Shown one piece after another: positions 6,572 through 15,490 of a stretch of 64,000 nucleotides of DNA. Within the stretch, counting starts at the first letter, position 1. Each line of letters starts with the position of its first letter. The position numbers and the translations under genes are program-made. This DNA comes from Pelagihabitans sp947500445 (GTDB lineage: Bacteria > Bacteroidota > Bacteroidia > Flavobacteriales > Flavobacteriaceae), in assembly GCF_050589625.1 (NCBI RefSeq), contig NZ_JBNGOP010000017.1:1-64000 (forward strand), given 5' to 3'. Under the pieces are notes generated by a model. It saw only the letters and a list, made by a program, of their open reading frames with translations. It was not told the DNA's origin and searched no databases.

Positions 6572-9500
6572 CTACTCAACAACAAACTTTTTTAAGGATT
6601 CCGTATCCCCTTGAAGAATACGTACAAAATACATACCACTGGGATATTTGGCCACGTTTAAATCGTAACTTCCATCCACTCCCTTGGCTCGATGCAATTC
6701 TTGACCGATCATGTTGTACACCTTAATTTCCGTGAACAAGGAGCTACTGCCCCCATCCAACTGTATTCGTACCATTTCCTTGGCTGGATTGGGATACAGT
6801 GTAATACCGGTTCGGGAAAGGCCATTTTTTTGTTCAACGGCCGTTGGTCCGCTGCTTTTACCGGATAACTCGCCAACAGAAAGTAAGCGTGCATATAGTT
6901 TCACCTCATCGATACGGCCACTCCACGTATTCCAACTATTCCCGTTGCCCATGGCACCCAGAAACAATGTCCTATCAAATCGGGTACCTGCGGATACTGT
7001 ACCAGTGTGGACGGAAACGCCATTTACGTATATTACATATTCCCCATTGGAAACGGTAAGGGCCACCAAATTCCATTGATCGAACGGAAAAGCCCCTGCC
7101 GCGGATTTGGTAAAATCACTATTGTTCTCGCCTTGGGTCTGAAATGCAATAGTACCGTCGGTAGTATCCCAAGAATTTACAAAAAAGTTAAATCCGGTTT
7201 CCGCGCCCGAATCATTGTTGCCCAACAACCAATTCTGATGCTCTTGCTCCCCGTTATTAAAGGCCCACATGGTTATGGTAAACGTATCGGGAAGCACAAT
7301 GGTTCCAAGCTCGGCCATCGCACGGTCCGAAACCGATAAATCCAGTGAGGCACTACCAACAGAGGACTGATCGGCATACACCGCACCATTCACCAAACTG
7401 GCATCCTTATCCCCTACGATATCCTCGGGAGAATTGTCGAACTCCCAATGGTGTAACAATTTGGGGGTTTCGTTCCCTGCTACATAGGGAATAAGGGAAC
7501 TTCCCGGGATTACTTCCGATGGTTCCGATGTCGGTTCTCCAGGTTTCGACCAGCCTACGGCAAGATTGTCCAACCCGTATCCCTCTTTCATAAGCGCTTC
7601 TATATAATATTTTTTACCGGCCTCCAATTGGATCTGCGCCGATCTTTGTGTTGTAAAAACATTCCAGTCGCGGGGTCCTGTCCAAGACGTATGGTAAGCT
7701 ATTCTGTTGGCCGAATTCGGATCCTCGCCCGTTCCCAACCACAATGCCACATGATCATCGCCAGCGACCCAGAAACGATAGTTACCGGAAACCGGAGGAC
7801 AAAGATGTCCTCGCATGCGCAGCCCATATTCGTCCAACACATCGGTTTCCGCCTCAAAGCTGGTCGCACTGTACGTGGTATCGGGATTATCAGGGTACTT
7901 GACCGAATTGGTCAGGTCGGAAATTGCGGTTCCTAAAATACCCTCGAAGCGTTCCACCAAAATTGTTCCGGTATTCGAACAACTCACCCCCGTTTGAGCA
8001 AAAGAAGCGGTAATGGACTTTGAGCCGTCCATGGTGATCGTAATCGGGTTTTCAGTTGTGTCGATGGCCCCTGACCATTGGTCAAATGCATATCCATCAT
8101 TTGGTATTGCGGTCAACACTACCGATTCGCCAAGTTCATAACTCGCTTTATCCGGATCTTTGGTAACCGATCCTTCAGTGCCATTAACGGTCACGTCGAG
8201 TACGATGGCGTTGTTACAACCCAAATCCGATATCACAACATTTTTTTCCCCCGCTGGGGTTGGGAGCGATATTCTTCCCCTGTCGTCATAAGCCACAGCG
8301 GTAATCAATACTTCGGTACCGACATCAAGAGCAGGTTGCCACGTCAAGGCAAAATTATTTTGGGCGTCCCGGCTTTCCCCGATGTAATGCCATTCATAAT
8401 AGTATTTGATTACTCTGGTATCGGCAGATGCAGATACCGAAAGTTCGCATCCGTTCTTTGAAAAATTCTGCCCTTCGGAAAGGTTCAATACAAGCGTTGG
8501 TCTGGGGTTTAACGTATACCGATTGCCAGAGGCATTTGAAGAAGCTTTTAAAAAGCCCATGGTATAGATCATATAATTGTTCTGTTGGTGGATGGTATAT
8601 TCGCCACCTTGTATGCTGAACTTATTATAAAATTTAGATTCGGCCTCAGGCCATACGTTTGGCGTATCATTCGCTTGTGGGAAGGAGCCTCCCCTTGCAA
8701 AGAATTCTGAAAAGACCGAATCGGTAAACCAAAAGTTCATTGCACCAAAATAGGAGGTATACCCAATGTTGGCCTCATTATAATACACTTTACTATTGTA
8801 GTCGTTGACCAACCATCCATTGGGATTAAACACCCACTTATCGTCCCGTTCTCCCAATCCGGACAAGTAGGTAAGGTTCAATTGATTACCGCCCAATACG
8901 TAATTTGCAGCGTTTTGAACGGTGTTCAGGTATTTTTCATCTCCCGTAAGTCGGTGTGCCACCGCAACCAATGTCATACGGGGTGTTGTAAACGGTCCCA
9001 ATTCAAAGGATTGATAATTTTCCATTCCATTGCGAAAAGCATTGATCTGGGAACGGTCGACCTTTAGATCGGTCGCCTTAGATCGGATTTCAGTTTTGAT
9101 ATCGTTTTGCAAGGCTACATCCAAATCATTAAAGGTCTGTGGTATCAATGCATAACTCGCGATAACCATGTCATACGAGTTTGGACCGGACCACTCGCCA
9201 TAGGAACTATCGGGCTCCCAATCGCGATAAGTTCGAAAAGTATCCTGATATGTGCTATTACCGGTTGCGCGAAATAGATTGCCCGCAGCAAAGCCCCTCG
9301 CACGACGTTCTTCATTATTTAAATTGCCCCGTGCATTCGCCCAGGCATACGCTTCATTTGCCTCCCTTACCCATTCGTCAAACTCCGGGTGGTTGCCAGA
9401 ACCGGTCAATTGGTGTAATTTATTTAAGCATACCGCGTACCACGATGCCAAACCGGCATACAGAAAGGTTTGTTCGGTGTTTTCCGCAGATACATACCAA

Positions 9501-10912
9501 TCCCTGAAATCCGTCCAGGCCACGATACCATCGCCACCTTCTATCCCATCACGGCCGGTGTATCCTGGAACGCCCCCGGTTCCTCCATAATCCCGTTGTA
9601 GTACCGTTCTCGCCCTGCGATAATATTTGATCAACCACGATGCTTCATCCAACAGATCGGGAACCCCGTTTGTACCCTCATCGATCCATTGCGGATCGTT
9701 GGCATCCAACTTGTAGCGATTATCTACCTCCCCGTCATAAAATCGGCCCGGATACAGATCGTACAACAATAATAGCGACATCGGTGTCTTTGCATGCGAA
9801 ATGTAAGCATCCCAATCCCCGGCATCATGGTAGTGTCCCCATATGTTTTTTACCTGTGGCGAACCGGTATTGAAAGTGGCATTTGTAGTTTCGCTACCCT
9901 CCCAATCCTTATCGTAGCGCCAAACAATATCATCCGGGTGGTGGTCCCTTGGCATTATTTTGCCGTTTTCCATTTCCTTTACAATACCTTGTCGTTGCCA
10001 AAACAGTCCTTTCATTGCGTAATAAAAGGTTTCCTTATTGATGTCATCATTTATTTCAAAGGGATACGAACATCCGATTCCCTCGACCGCCACAATATAC
10101 TCCCCAACACTATTGAACGCAGTAAAATCGCATTGCCAAACATCGGCGTGCGAATAATTATTTTCTGGCCCATACGCTTGATTTTCGTTCTCCACTAGTG
10201 TTTTATCGGCGCGCTTTTCAATGGTTCCACTAAAAACCGTTTCTCCAGTACGATACTCAAGTATCCGAAATTCGTTGCCCAGCTTGTCGTCCAGATCGAG
10301 CCCTCCTTTTTGATGGGGACCGTTATCGAAATTGCCCATCCACTGCGAGAGGTATGCAAACTTTTGGCCGTTTCTTGGGAAACCGATCATGTTAACGTGT
10401 ACCGTTTCGGAACGCAACCGATCAACATCATAAACAAAGGTGATCTCCTTCAGGTTGCCGACCAAATTCTCAACGTTCAACGTATACGTACTACCCTGCC
10501 GCAAAGCGGACGGAAGCTGTAGGTACAACTGGTGCCCCCATACATAAGGTACCGGATGCCATTGATTATTATATTCCGTTGCTTTTGACTTTCTACCGAT
10601 GTATATCGGGTTTTGGGGGTTTTGGTAGTTGGCGTCGTCAGAACTGCTAATTTGATAGTTCGCCGTATTTCCCGTCTTAACAAGGTCTAAAGGACCAACA
10701 TAGGTGATGTTGTCCTCCTGTGTTTGCCCAACCCCCCAATAATCAATTTGCCCTTCATCTATTTCCAGTGATAAAATTTTATCTGTTATGGGTACCACGG
10801 CTACCAGATCGGGGGACTCTTGTCCGGTAGCCGCCCGGGGGCAAAAAAGAAACATAAAACTAAGGGTAATGGTACCCATAAACGATAAAAAAGAGGAAGA
10901 TGGTTTTTTCAT
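6572..10912 (-). CDS. Secreted multidomain GH9 glycoside hydrolase, T9SS-sorted
   Basis: 1446 residues. Order: signal peptide (1-31); N-terminal region with a CelD_N-type Ig domain (about 168-288, RSETVHVNMIGFPRNGQKFA); (alpha/alpha)6 GH9 catalytic domain (about 290-795) with the family motif HDAGDWDAY at 362-370 holding the catalytic Asp pair; an Ig-like linker (805-895); a divergent InlB B-repeat (903-972); a PA14 domain (978-1143); a LamG/concanavalin-like domain (1151-1350); and a type IX sorting tail (1371-1446, LYPNPAKEMVRI to LKKFVVE). GH9 enzymes are inverting, mostly endo-beta-1,4-glucanases. Here the usual HHR motif after GGNQLNLTYLSGLG is not visible and the acid Glu is uncertain (perhaps in GGEYTIHQQN), so the substrate need not be cellulose. 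Probably cell-surface or secreted. Divergent from a dedicated membrane regulator. Confidence 0.88.
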   Translation of the reverse strand: MKKPSSSFLSFMGTITLSFMFLFCPRAATGQESPDLVAVVPITDKILSLEIDEGQIDYWGVGQTQEDNITYVGPLDLVKTGNTANYQISSSDDANYQNPQNPIYIGRKSKATEYNNQWHPVPYVWGHQLYLQLPSALRQGSTYTLNVENLVGNLKEITFVYDVDRLRSETVHVNMIGFPRNGQKFAYLSQWMGNFDNGPHQKGGLDLDDKLGNEFRILEYRTGETVFSGTIEKRADKTLVENENQAYGPENNYSHADVWQCDFTAFNSVGEYIVAVEGIGCSYPFEINDDINKETFYYAMKGLFWQRQGIVKEMENGKIMPRDHHPDDIVWRYDKDWEGSETTNATFNTGSPQVKNIWGHYHDAGDWDAYISHAKTPMSLLLLYDLYPGRFYDGEVDNRYKLDANDPQWIDEGTNGVPDLLDEASWLIKYYRRARTVLQRDYGGTGGVPGYTGRDGIEGGDGIVAWTDFRDWYVSAENTEQTFLYAGLASWYAVCLNKLHQLTGSGNHPEFDEWVREANEAYAWANARGNLNNEERRARGFAAGNLFRATGNSTYQDTFRTYRDWEPDSSYGEWSGPNSYDMVIASYALIPQTFNDLDVALQNDIKTEIRSKATDLKVDRSQINAFRNGMENYQSFELGPFTTPRMTLVAVAHRLTGDEKYLNTVQNAANYVLGGNQLNLTYLSGLGERDDKWVFNPNGWLVNDYNSKVYYNEANIGYTSYFGAMNFWFTDSVFSEFFARGGSFPQANDTPNVWPEAESKFYNKFSIQGGEYTIHQQNNYMIYTMGFLKASSNASGNRYTLNPRPTLVLNLSEGQNFSKNGCELSVSASADTRVIKYYYEWHYIGESRDAQNNFALTWQPALDVGTEVLITAVAYDDRGRISLPTPAGEKNVVISDLGCNNAIVLDVTVNGTEGSVTKDPDKASYELGESVVLTAIPNDGYAFDQWSGAIDTTENPITITMDGSKSITASFAQTGVSCSNTGTILVERFEGILGTAISDLTNSVKYPDNPDTTYSATSFEAETDVLDEYGLRMRGHLCPPVSGNYRFWVAGDDHVALWLGTGEDPNSANRIAYHTSWTGPRDWNVFTTQRSAQIQLEAGKKYYIEALMKEGYGLDNLAVGWSKPGEPTSEPSEVIPGSSLIPYVAGNETPKLLHHWEFDNSPEDIVGDKDASLVNGAVYADQSSVGSASLDLSVSDRAMAELGTIVLPDTFTITMWAFNNGEQEHQNWLLGNNDSGAETGFNFFVNSWDTTDGTIAFQTQGENNSDFTKSAAGAFPFDQWNLVALTVSNGEYVIYVNGVSVHTGTVSAGTRFDRTLFLGAMGNGNSWNTWSGRIDEVKLYARLLSVGELSGKSSGPTAVEQKNGLSRTGITLYPNPAKEMVRIQLDGGSSSLFTEIKVYNMIGQELHRAKGVDGSYDLNVAKYPSGMYFVRILQGDTESLKKFVVE

Positions 10913-10985
10913 GGAAGTTGCTTTTAAGATTATTAAATGGGGCTATCCGTAAAATCCCGAACATTCTCAAAGGATTTGAAAGAAC

Positions 10986-11052
10986 CCCTAAATTAGGGCC
11001 CTTGGAGGATAAAAAGTTGTCAAATATTCCCAAAATACATTCAAGTGTTCCC
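10986..11052. promoter_or_regulatory. Candidate regulator site: two 14-bp direct repeats 21 bp apart, plus CCCTAA dyad
   Basis: The 310-base divergent spacer between GH9 and its regulator (10913-11222) holds TCAAATATTCCCAA at 11020-11033 and TCAAGTGTTCCCAA at 11041-11054. They are identical except for two purine changes and are exactly 21 bp apart. AraC-type regulators typically contact direct repeats about two helical turns apart, and the neighbouring regulator ends in an AraC-type domain. A separate perfect inverted repeat CCCTAA-A-TTAGGG lies at 10986-10998. No exact TAnnTTTG match was found on either strand. Confidence 0.55.
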
Positions 11053-11222
11053 AATTATCCATTCTCGTGCCAACGAATATGGTAGCTATGACAAAAAGCC
11101 CCTAAAACATGCTTTTTATCTCCTTGATCTGGAATCGCTCGCCAAGGGATGCACCCCCTAAACCAGTATCCTCCGAAATCTAAAAAACCTGCTGCACACG
11201 TACATATAAAGAACCAAACCTT

Positions 11223-14200
11223 TTGATTTTGAAACCCTCGCACCTTATCTCTTTGTTTTTGCAGTTGTTTTTCCTGGCAATTGGGAACGCTTTGATTTAC
11301 GGACAGCATATTAATTCCGATTTCAAAGTGGTCCCTGTTGAACATTCCCTAAAGCTGAAGCACCCAAATGTAAATGCAATTCATCAGGATTCTTTGGGGT
11401 TTATGTGGTTTGCCGGGGAATATGGGCTTCAACGGTTCGATGGTATCCAATTCAAAAGCTATTCCCCGAGGACCACAGATCGGCAAAAAAAAATCGTTGG
11501 TCCCATCGAACAGATCATACCCGATAAAAATGGGAACTTTTGGCTTCTCTACACTGCAAAGGGAATAGGGCATTTCAATTATGCAAGGGAACAATTTGAG
11601 CACTATGATTATCACCCTAAGAAGGTCGGTGGTCTTCTTACCAATCAAACTACCAAGGTTGTTGTTACGGAAAGTGAATCTGTTTACGTTTGTTCCGATA
11701 ACGGACTGCAGTTGTTCCGAGGTCCAGAAAATGGTTTTGAAACAATTTTAGGGGGTTTTGGAAGTGACCGTTTAGCGGTACTGGACGTTTTTGAAGATAA
11801 ACGGGGAACTGTATGGATCGCCACAGAAAATGGCTTATATCAACGTTCCAAAAAACTCCAAAAACTTCAACAAGTTCGCTTTTTCGTTGTTAATGGTAAA
11901 AAGCGGGAACTCGGAAAAATCAACACCTTGGTCACAGATAGTAAAGGGACCTTATGGGCTGGTGGTGAAAATGGGCTTTTCAAACTCGATACGCTGACCG
12001 ACACGCTTGTATTTGTACCGTTGATCAATGGAAAAACAGTTCCAAGAACACCCAGCATCAGTACGATCAAGGTACACCCCTTTAAGGAGGAACTCTGGAT
12101 TACGACCACCGAGGCAGTCCTGAGAGTCGAAAAACCATTAGATGCAAGACGAACACAAACGCACTCTTTTTTTGAAAACCACAATTTTCAATTGAAAAAT
12201 GTTTCCAAAAACTTTTCTCCCGTCTCCTTCGATCATCATGGAAACCCTTGGTTTTACCCCGGGATTAACGTTCCCGGAATATTTCGATTCGATTATGAAG
12301 GTCAACGTATCGATTCGTTGCTACATAATTCCAATTCCTCCCTTAGCATTTCCAACGCATCGGATGTTATCGCAGCCTATACCGATAATGATGACGTTCT
12401 TTGGGTTTCAACTGTGGACAAAGGGCTTTTAAAAGTGAACTTGCAACGCAAAAGGTTTCGAACTTTCACCAACAAACCATCCGACCCGCACAGTATAACT
12501 TCCAAGGATGTGTACGGGGTATACCGCTTAAAAGATGGTCGCATACTGGCCGGCGGACAATCCGGATTAGATCTTTATGACCCCTTGACCAAAAAATGGG
12601 AAAATTTTAATGCGGCACCGGAAAATTCTTCAGGCATGCCATCACAATTTGCGGGAACCATTCGCTGTTTCGATCCCAATGAACAAGTCTTTTGGGTCGG
12701 CTTTTGGGAAGGCTTACTCTCCAAATTCGATATTCGGACCAAACGTTTTACCAATTATACCTTTGACCCCCAAAATCCGAAATCCGCACGATGTTGGAGT
12801 GTTCGGGAAATCTACCAAGATAAGGATGACCCGGATATTTTATGGATAGGCAGTTCTTCCGAAGGATTGACCAAGTTGGATTTGAGAACGGACGAGTTCC
12901 GTTATTTTATGCCGAAACCAAGGGAAGGAAAGGAGGCATTGCAATACAATTGGGTACTTTCCATACACGACGATGAAGATGGGTATCTATGGTTAGGCAC
13001 TCGAGAGGCAGGACTGGTATTGTTTTCAAAAAAAGAACAGCGGTTTATCGATAATTTTCCGGGAATAGCCGCCCATGAGGTATTACACAACAGTGAAATC
13101 AATTCAATTGTAAAGAGTGACTCCGATCAGGATGTATTGTGGTTGGGCACCGGAAGAGATGGATTGTTGGAATACCATAAAAAAAACGGAACCATAACAA
13201 CCTACAACGACCAGAACGGCTTGCCGTCATCAAACTTGCAATATATTTTAAAGGAAAAACATGGCAACTTGTGGATTTCGACCATAGCCGGCGTTTCCAA
13301 TTTTAACGTCAAAGAACGGTCGGCGACCAATTATCATTATTCCGATGGTTTGGGCAACTATGACTTTAATGAAAAATCAGGTCATCTTAGCGATGATGGG
13401 CACTTATTGTTCGGGGGTCCGAACGGGATTAGCATGTTTCATCCCGACAGTATCGGGCAAAACTACCACCGCCCTCGGTTGGCCCTGACCTCTTTTTTGG
13501 TAGACAATCATGAACTTTCGGTTACCTCAGGGGATGGGATGCAAACAACCCTGGGGCTTACAAGAAAGGTTACCCTAAATCACGCGCAAAACAATATTGC
13601 AATAAGCTTTGCATCAATGCATTACGCGCAACCTGAAAAGACCCGATTTCGCTATCGTCTCAAAGGCTATGACACCAATTGGAAATTCACCGATTACCCA
13701 AATAATACCGCACGATATACAGGTATTCCACCAGGGAACTATACTTTTCTGCTAGAACAAAAAAATGGAGCCCTTTGGGAGGGAAATGGCAACGCCCTTG
13801 AAGTAATTGTTAAACCTCCCTTTTATGGAACTTTATGGTTTTGGGGAGGCGTTTTTATACTTGCCGTTAGCGGTGTTTTCCTATACCATGGCAAACCAAA
13901 ACCTTCCAGAAAGCCTAAGTACGCTGAACTGACCGGGGCGGAGACCATTTTTGGGCAGTTCGGGCAAACCGATAAAGAAGAATCTTTGACCAAAATTACG
14001 GATGGCCTGCGACCGGCCGAACTTGCGTTTATAGCGAAATGTAAATCGTTGATTCTAAAAAATAGTTCGGACAAAGGCTTTAACCATGAAACTTTGGGAA
14101 CGGCCCTTGGCATGTCAAAATCAAAACTCTACCGCAAATTAAAAAGCCTCACGAACTATTCCCCGGGAGAATTTATATTACGGGTACGCATGGAAAAATC

Positions 14201-14336
14201 AGTAGAGGACCTCCGTTCAGGAAAATCAAATATTAGCCAAACTGCGTATGGGCTCGGTTACTCCTCGCCTTCTAACTTTAGTAGGGATTTTAAAAAAATC
14301 TTTGGAAAATCTCCCAGAGCCTTTGCGCAAACCTAA
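11223..14336 (+). CDS. Membrane-bound regulator: propeller + Y_Y_Y + AraC HTH, no kinase
   Basis: 1037 residues, starting at TTG 11223 (no ATG until residue 61), with a signal-anchor-like N terminus. Residues about 35-760 are two-component-regulator propeller repeats (LGFMWFAGEYGLQRFDG, GTVWIATENGLY, GTLWAGGENGLFKLD, GYLWLGTREAGL, GNLWISTIAGVSNF). A Y_Y_Y domain (about 765-875, FRYRLKGYDTNWKFT, GIPPGNYTFLLE) and one membrane span (about 880-895, LWFWGGVFILAVSGVFLYH) follow. After a short linker the protein ends in an AraC-type HTH (about 950-1037, LGTALGMSKSKLYRKLKSL, ISQTAYGLGYSSPSNFSRDF). The histidine kinase, ATPase and receiver domains of hybrid two-component systems are absent. It presumably senses glycans in the periplasm and activates the divergent GH9 gene, as SusR does for starch in Bacteroides. 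Confidence 0.88.
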   Translation: MILKPSHLISLFLQLFFLAIGNALIYGQHINSDFKVVPVEHSLKLKHPNVNAIHQDSLGFMWFAGEYGLQRFDGIQFKSYSPRTTDRQKKIVGPIEQIIPDKNGNFWLLYTAKGIGHFNYAREQFEHYDYHPKKVGGLLTNQTTKVVVTESESVYVCSDNGLQLFRGPENGFETILGGFGSDRLAVLDVFEDKRGTVWIATENGLYQRSKKLQKLQQVRFFVVNGKKRELGKINTLVTDSKGTLWAGGENGLFKLDTLTDTLVFVPLINGKTVPRTPSISTIKVHPFKEELWITTTEAVLRVEKPLDARRTQTHSFFENHNFQLKNVSKNFSPVSFDHHGNPWFYPGINVPGIFRFDYEGQRIDSLLHNSNSSLSISNASDVIAAYTDNDDVLWVSTVDKGLLKVNLQRKRFRTFTNKPSDPHSITSKDVYGVYRLKDGRILAGGQSGLDLYDPLTKKWENFNAAPENSSGMPSQFAGTIRCFDPNEQVFWVGFWEGLLSKFDIRTKRFTNYTFDPQNPKSARCWSVREIYQDKDDPDILWIGSSSEGLTKLDLRTDEFRYFMPKPREGKEALQYNWVLSIHDDEDGYLWLGTREAGLVLFSKKEQRFIDNFPGIAAHEVLHNSEINSIVKSDSDQDVLWLGTGRDGLLEYHKKNGTITTYNDQNGLPSSNLQYILKEKHGNLWISTIAGVSNFNVKERSATNYHYSDGLGNYDFNEKSGHLSDDGHLLFGGPNGISMFHPDSIGQNYHRPRLALTSFLVDNHELSVTSGDGMQTTLGLTRKVTLNHAQNNIAISFASMHYAQPEKTRFRYRLKGYDTNWKFTDYPNNTARYTGIPPGNYTFLLEQKNGALWEGNGNALEVIVKPPFYGTLWFWGGVFILAVSGVFLYHGKPKPSRKPKYAELTGAETIFGQFGQTDKEESLTKITDGLRPAELAFIAKCKSLILKNSSDKGFNHETLGTALGMSKSKLYRKLKSLTNYSPGEFILRVRMEKSVEDLRSGKSNISQTAYGLGYSSPSNFSRDFKKIFGKSPRAFAQT

Positions 14337-14476
14337 ATCGATGGCCCATCCATCATACAGAACCGATCATAAAACGTGCTCGTTACCTTTAAAGGGCTTG
14401 TACAAATTGCTAAAAAAACCTTCTTTGTTTCCATTAAATTCCGGGAAGCACTTTATCTTAGGCAAAAAATAAGTTT

Positions 14477-15490
14477 ATGAAGGTGCATCTTAAAAAGTAT
14501 GTTCTCCCATTAAAGCATACCTTCAGTATTTCCCGAGAATCCCATGACTTCCAGGATTCGTTGATCGTTTCCCTGAGCCATAACGGACAAACGGGCTATG
14601 GGGAAGCCACGGCAAATCCATACTACGCCATAACCGTGGAAAGCATGATGAAGGAAATCGGGGCCATACAAGCGGAGTTGGAAGCGTTCGAATGGAACGA
14701 CCCCAAAGTGCTGCATGCCTTTTTAACCGGTAAAGGCCTGAGCAATTTCGCTATTTGTGCATTGGACCTTGCCGCACATGACCTTTTCGGCAAACTTAAG
14801 GAAACGCCCCTACATGTCCTTTGGGGAACGGATTCCTCCCAATATCCTATTAGCAACTACACCATTGGTATAGACACTATTCCGAAAATGGTGGAAAAAA
14901 TGAAAGAGACCCCTTGGCCCATTTACAAGATAAAATTGGGAACAGCTGACGATGTGGCCATTGTCAAGGAATTACGGTCCCATACCGACGCTATTTTTCG
15001 CATCGACGCCAATTGCGCCTGGTCGGCAGCGGAAACGGTCCGTAATGCCGAAGTCTTGAAAACATTGGGTGTCGAATTTTTGGAACAACCTTTAAAAGCG
15101 GACGATTGGGAAGGAATGGAGTATGTTGCCCACCATAGTGTATTGCCGGTTATAGCGGATGAAAGTTGTATCGTGGAGGCAGATGTCGCCCAATGCAGCC
15201 TTCATTTTAACGGCATCAACATCAAGCTTACCAAATGTGGCGGCCTTACCCCGGCGCTTCGCATGATCGCCCATGGAAAATCGTTAGGACTTCAAGTAAT
15301 GGTCGGCTGTATGACGGAATCTACTGTGGGCATATCGGCCATAGCCCAATTGCTCCCACAGTTGGATTATGTAGATATGGATGGTGCCATGCTCTTAAAA
15401 AAGGACATTGCCAATGGTGTGCAACTACTGCCCGACGGAAAAGTACGTTTTCCCGAAATCGGTGGAAGCGGTGTAACGCTGTTCCAATGA
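14477..15490 (+). CDS. Dipeptide epimerase (L-Ala-D/L-Glu epimerase-like), enolase superfamily
   Basis: 337 residues, the usual length. N-terminal capping domain (KYVLPLKHTFSISRES, TGYGEATANPYY) then the TIM barrel of the muconate-lactonizing/enolase superfamily. Visible functional residues are the catalytic Lys of YKIKLGT, metal-binding Asp in FRIDANCAW, Glu in FLEQPL and Asp in IADESC, and the second Lys in GINIKLTKCGG. These are the hallmarks of dipeptide epimerases, which convert L-Ala-D-Glu from peptidoglycan to L-Ala-L-Glu. Cytosolic. Its stop overlaps the next start (ATGA), so it is coupled to a BioF-like gene; this pairing suggests murein peptide recycling or amino-acid use. Exact dipeptide specificity is not readable. 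Confidence 0.88.
   Translation: MKVHLKKYVLPLKHTFSISRESHDFQDSLIVSLSHNGQTGYGEATANPYYAITVESMMKEIGAIQAELEAFEWNDPKVLHAFLTGKGLSNFAICALDLAAHDLFGKLKETPLHVLWGTDSSQYPISNYTIGIDTIPKMVEKMKETPWPIYKIKLGTADDVAIVKELRSHTDAIFRIDANCAWSAAETVRNAEVLKTLGVEFLEQPLKADDWEGMEYVAHHSVLPVIADESCIVEADVAQCSLHFNGINIKLTKCGGLTPALRMIAHGKSLGLQVMVGCMTESTVGISAIAQLLPQLDYVDMDGAMLLKKDIANGVQLLPDGKVRFPEIGGSGVTLFQ

Noticed and set aside
15235..15486. Upstream extension of the BioF-like frame
   Set aside because: It runs through the epimerase coding sequence and is a shadow; the ATGA overlap at 15487 is the natural start and gives a family-like N terminus.
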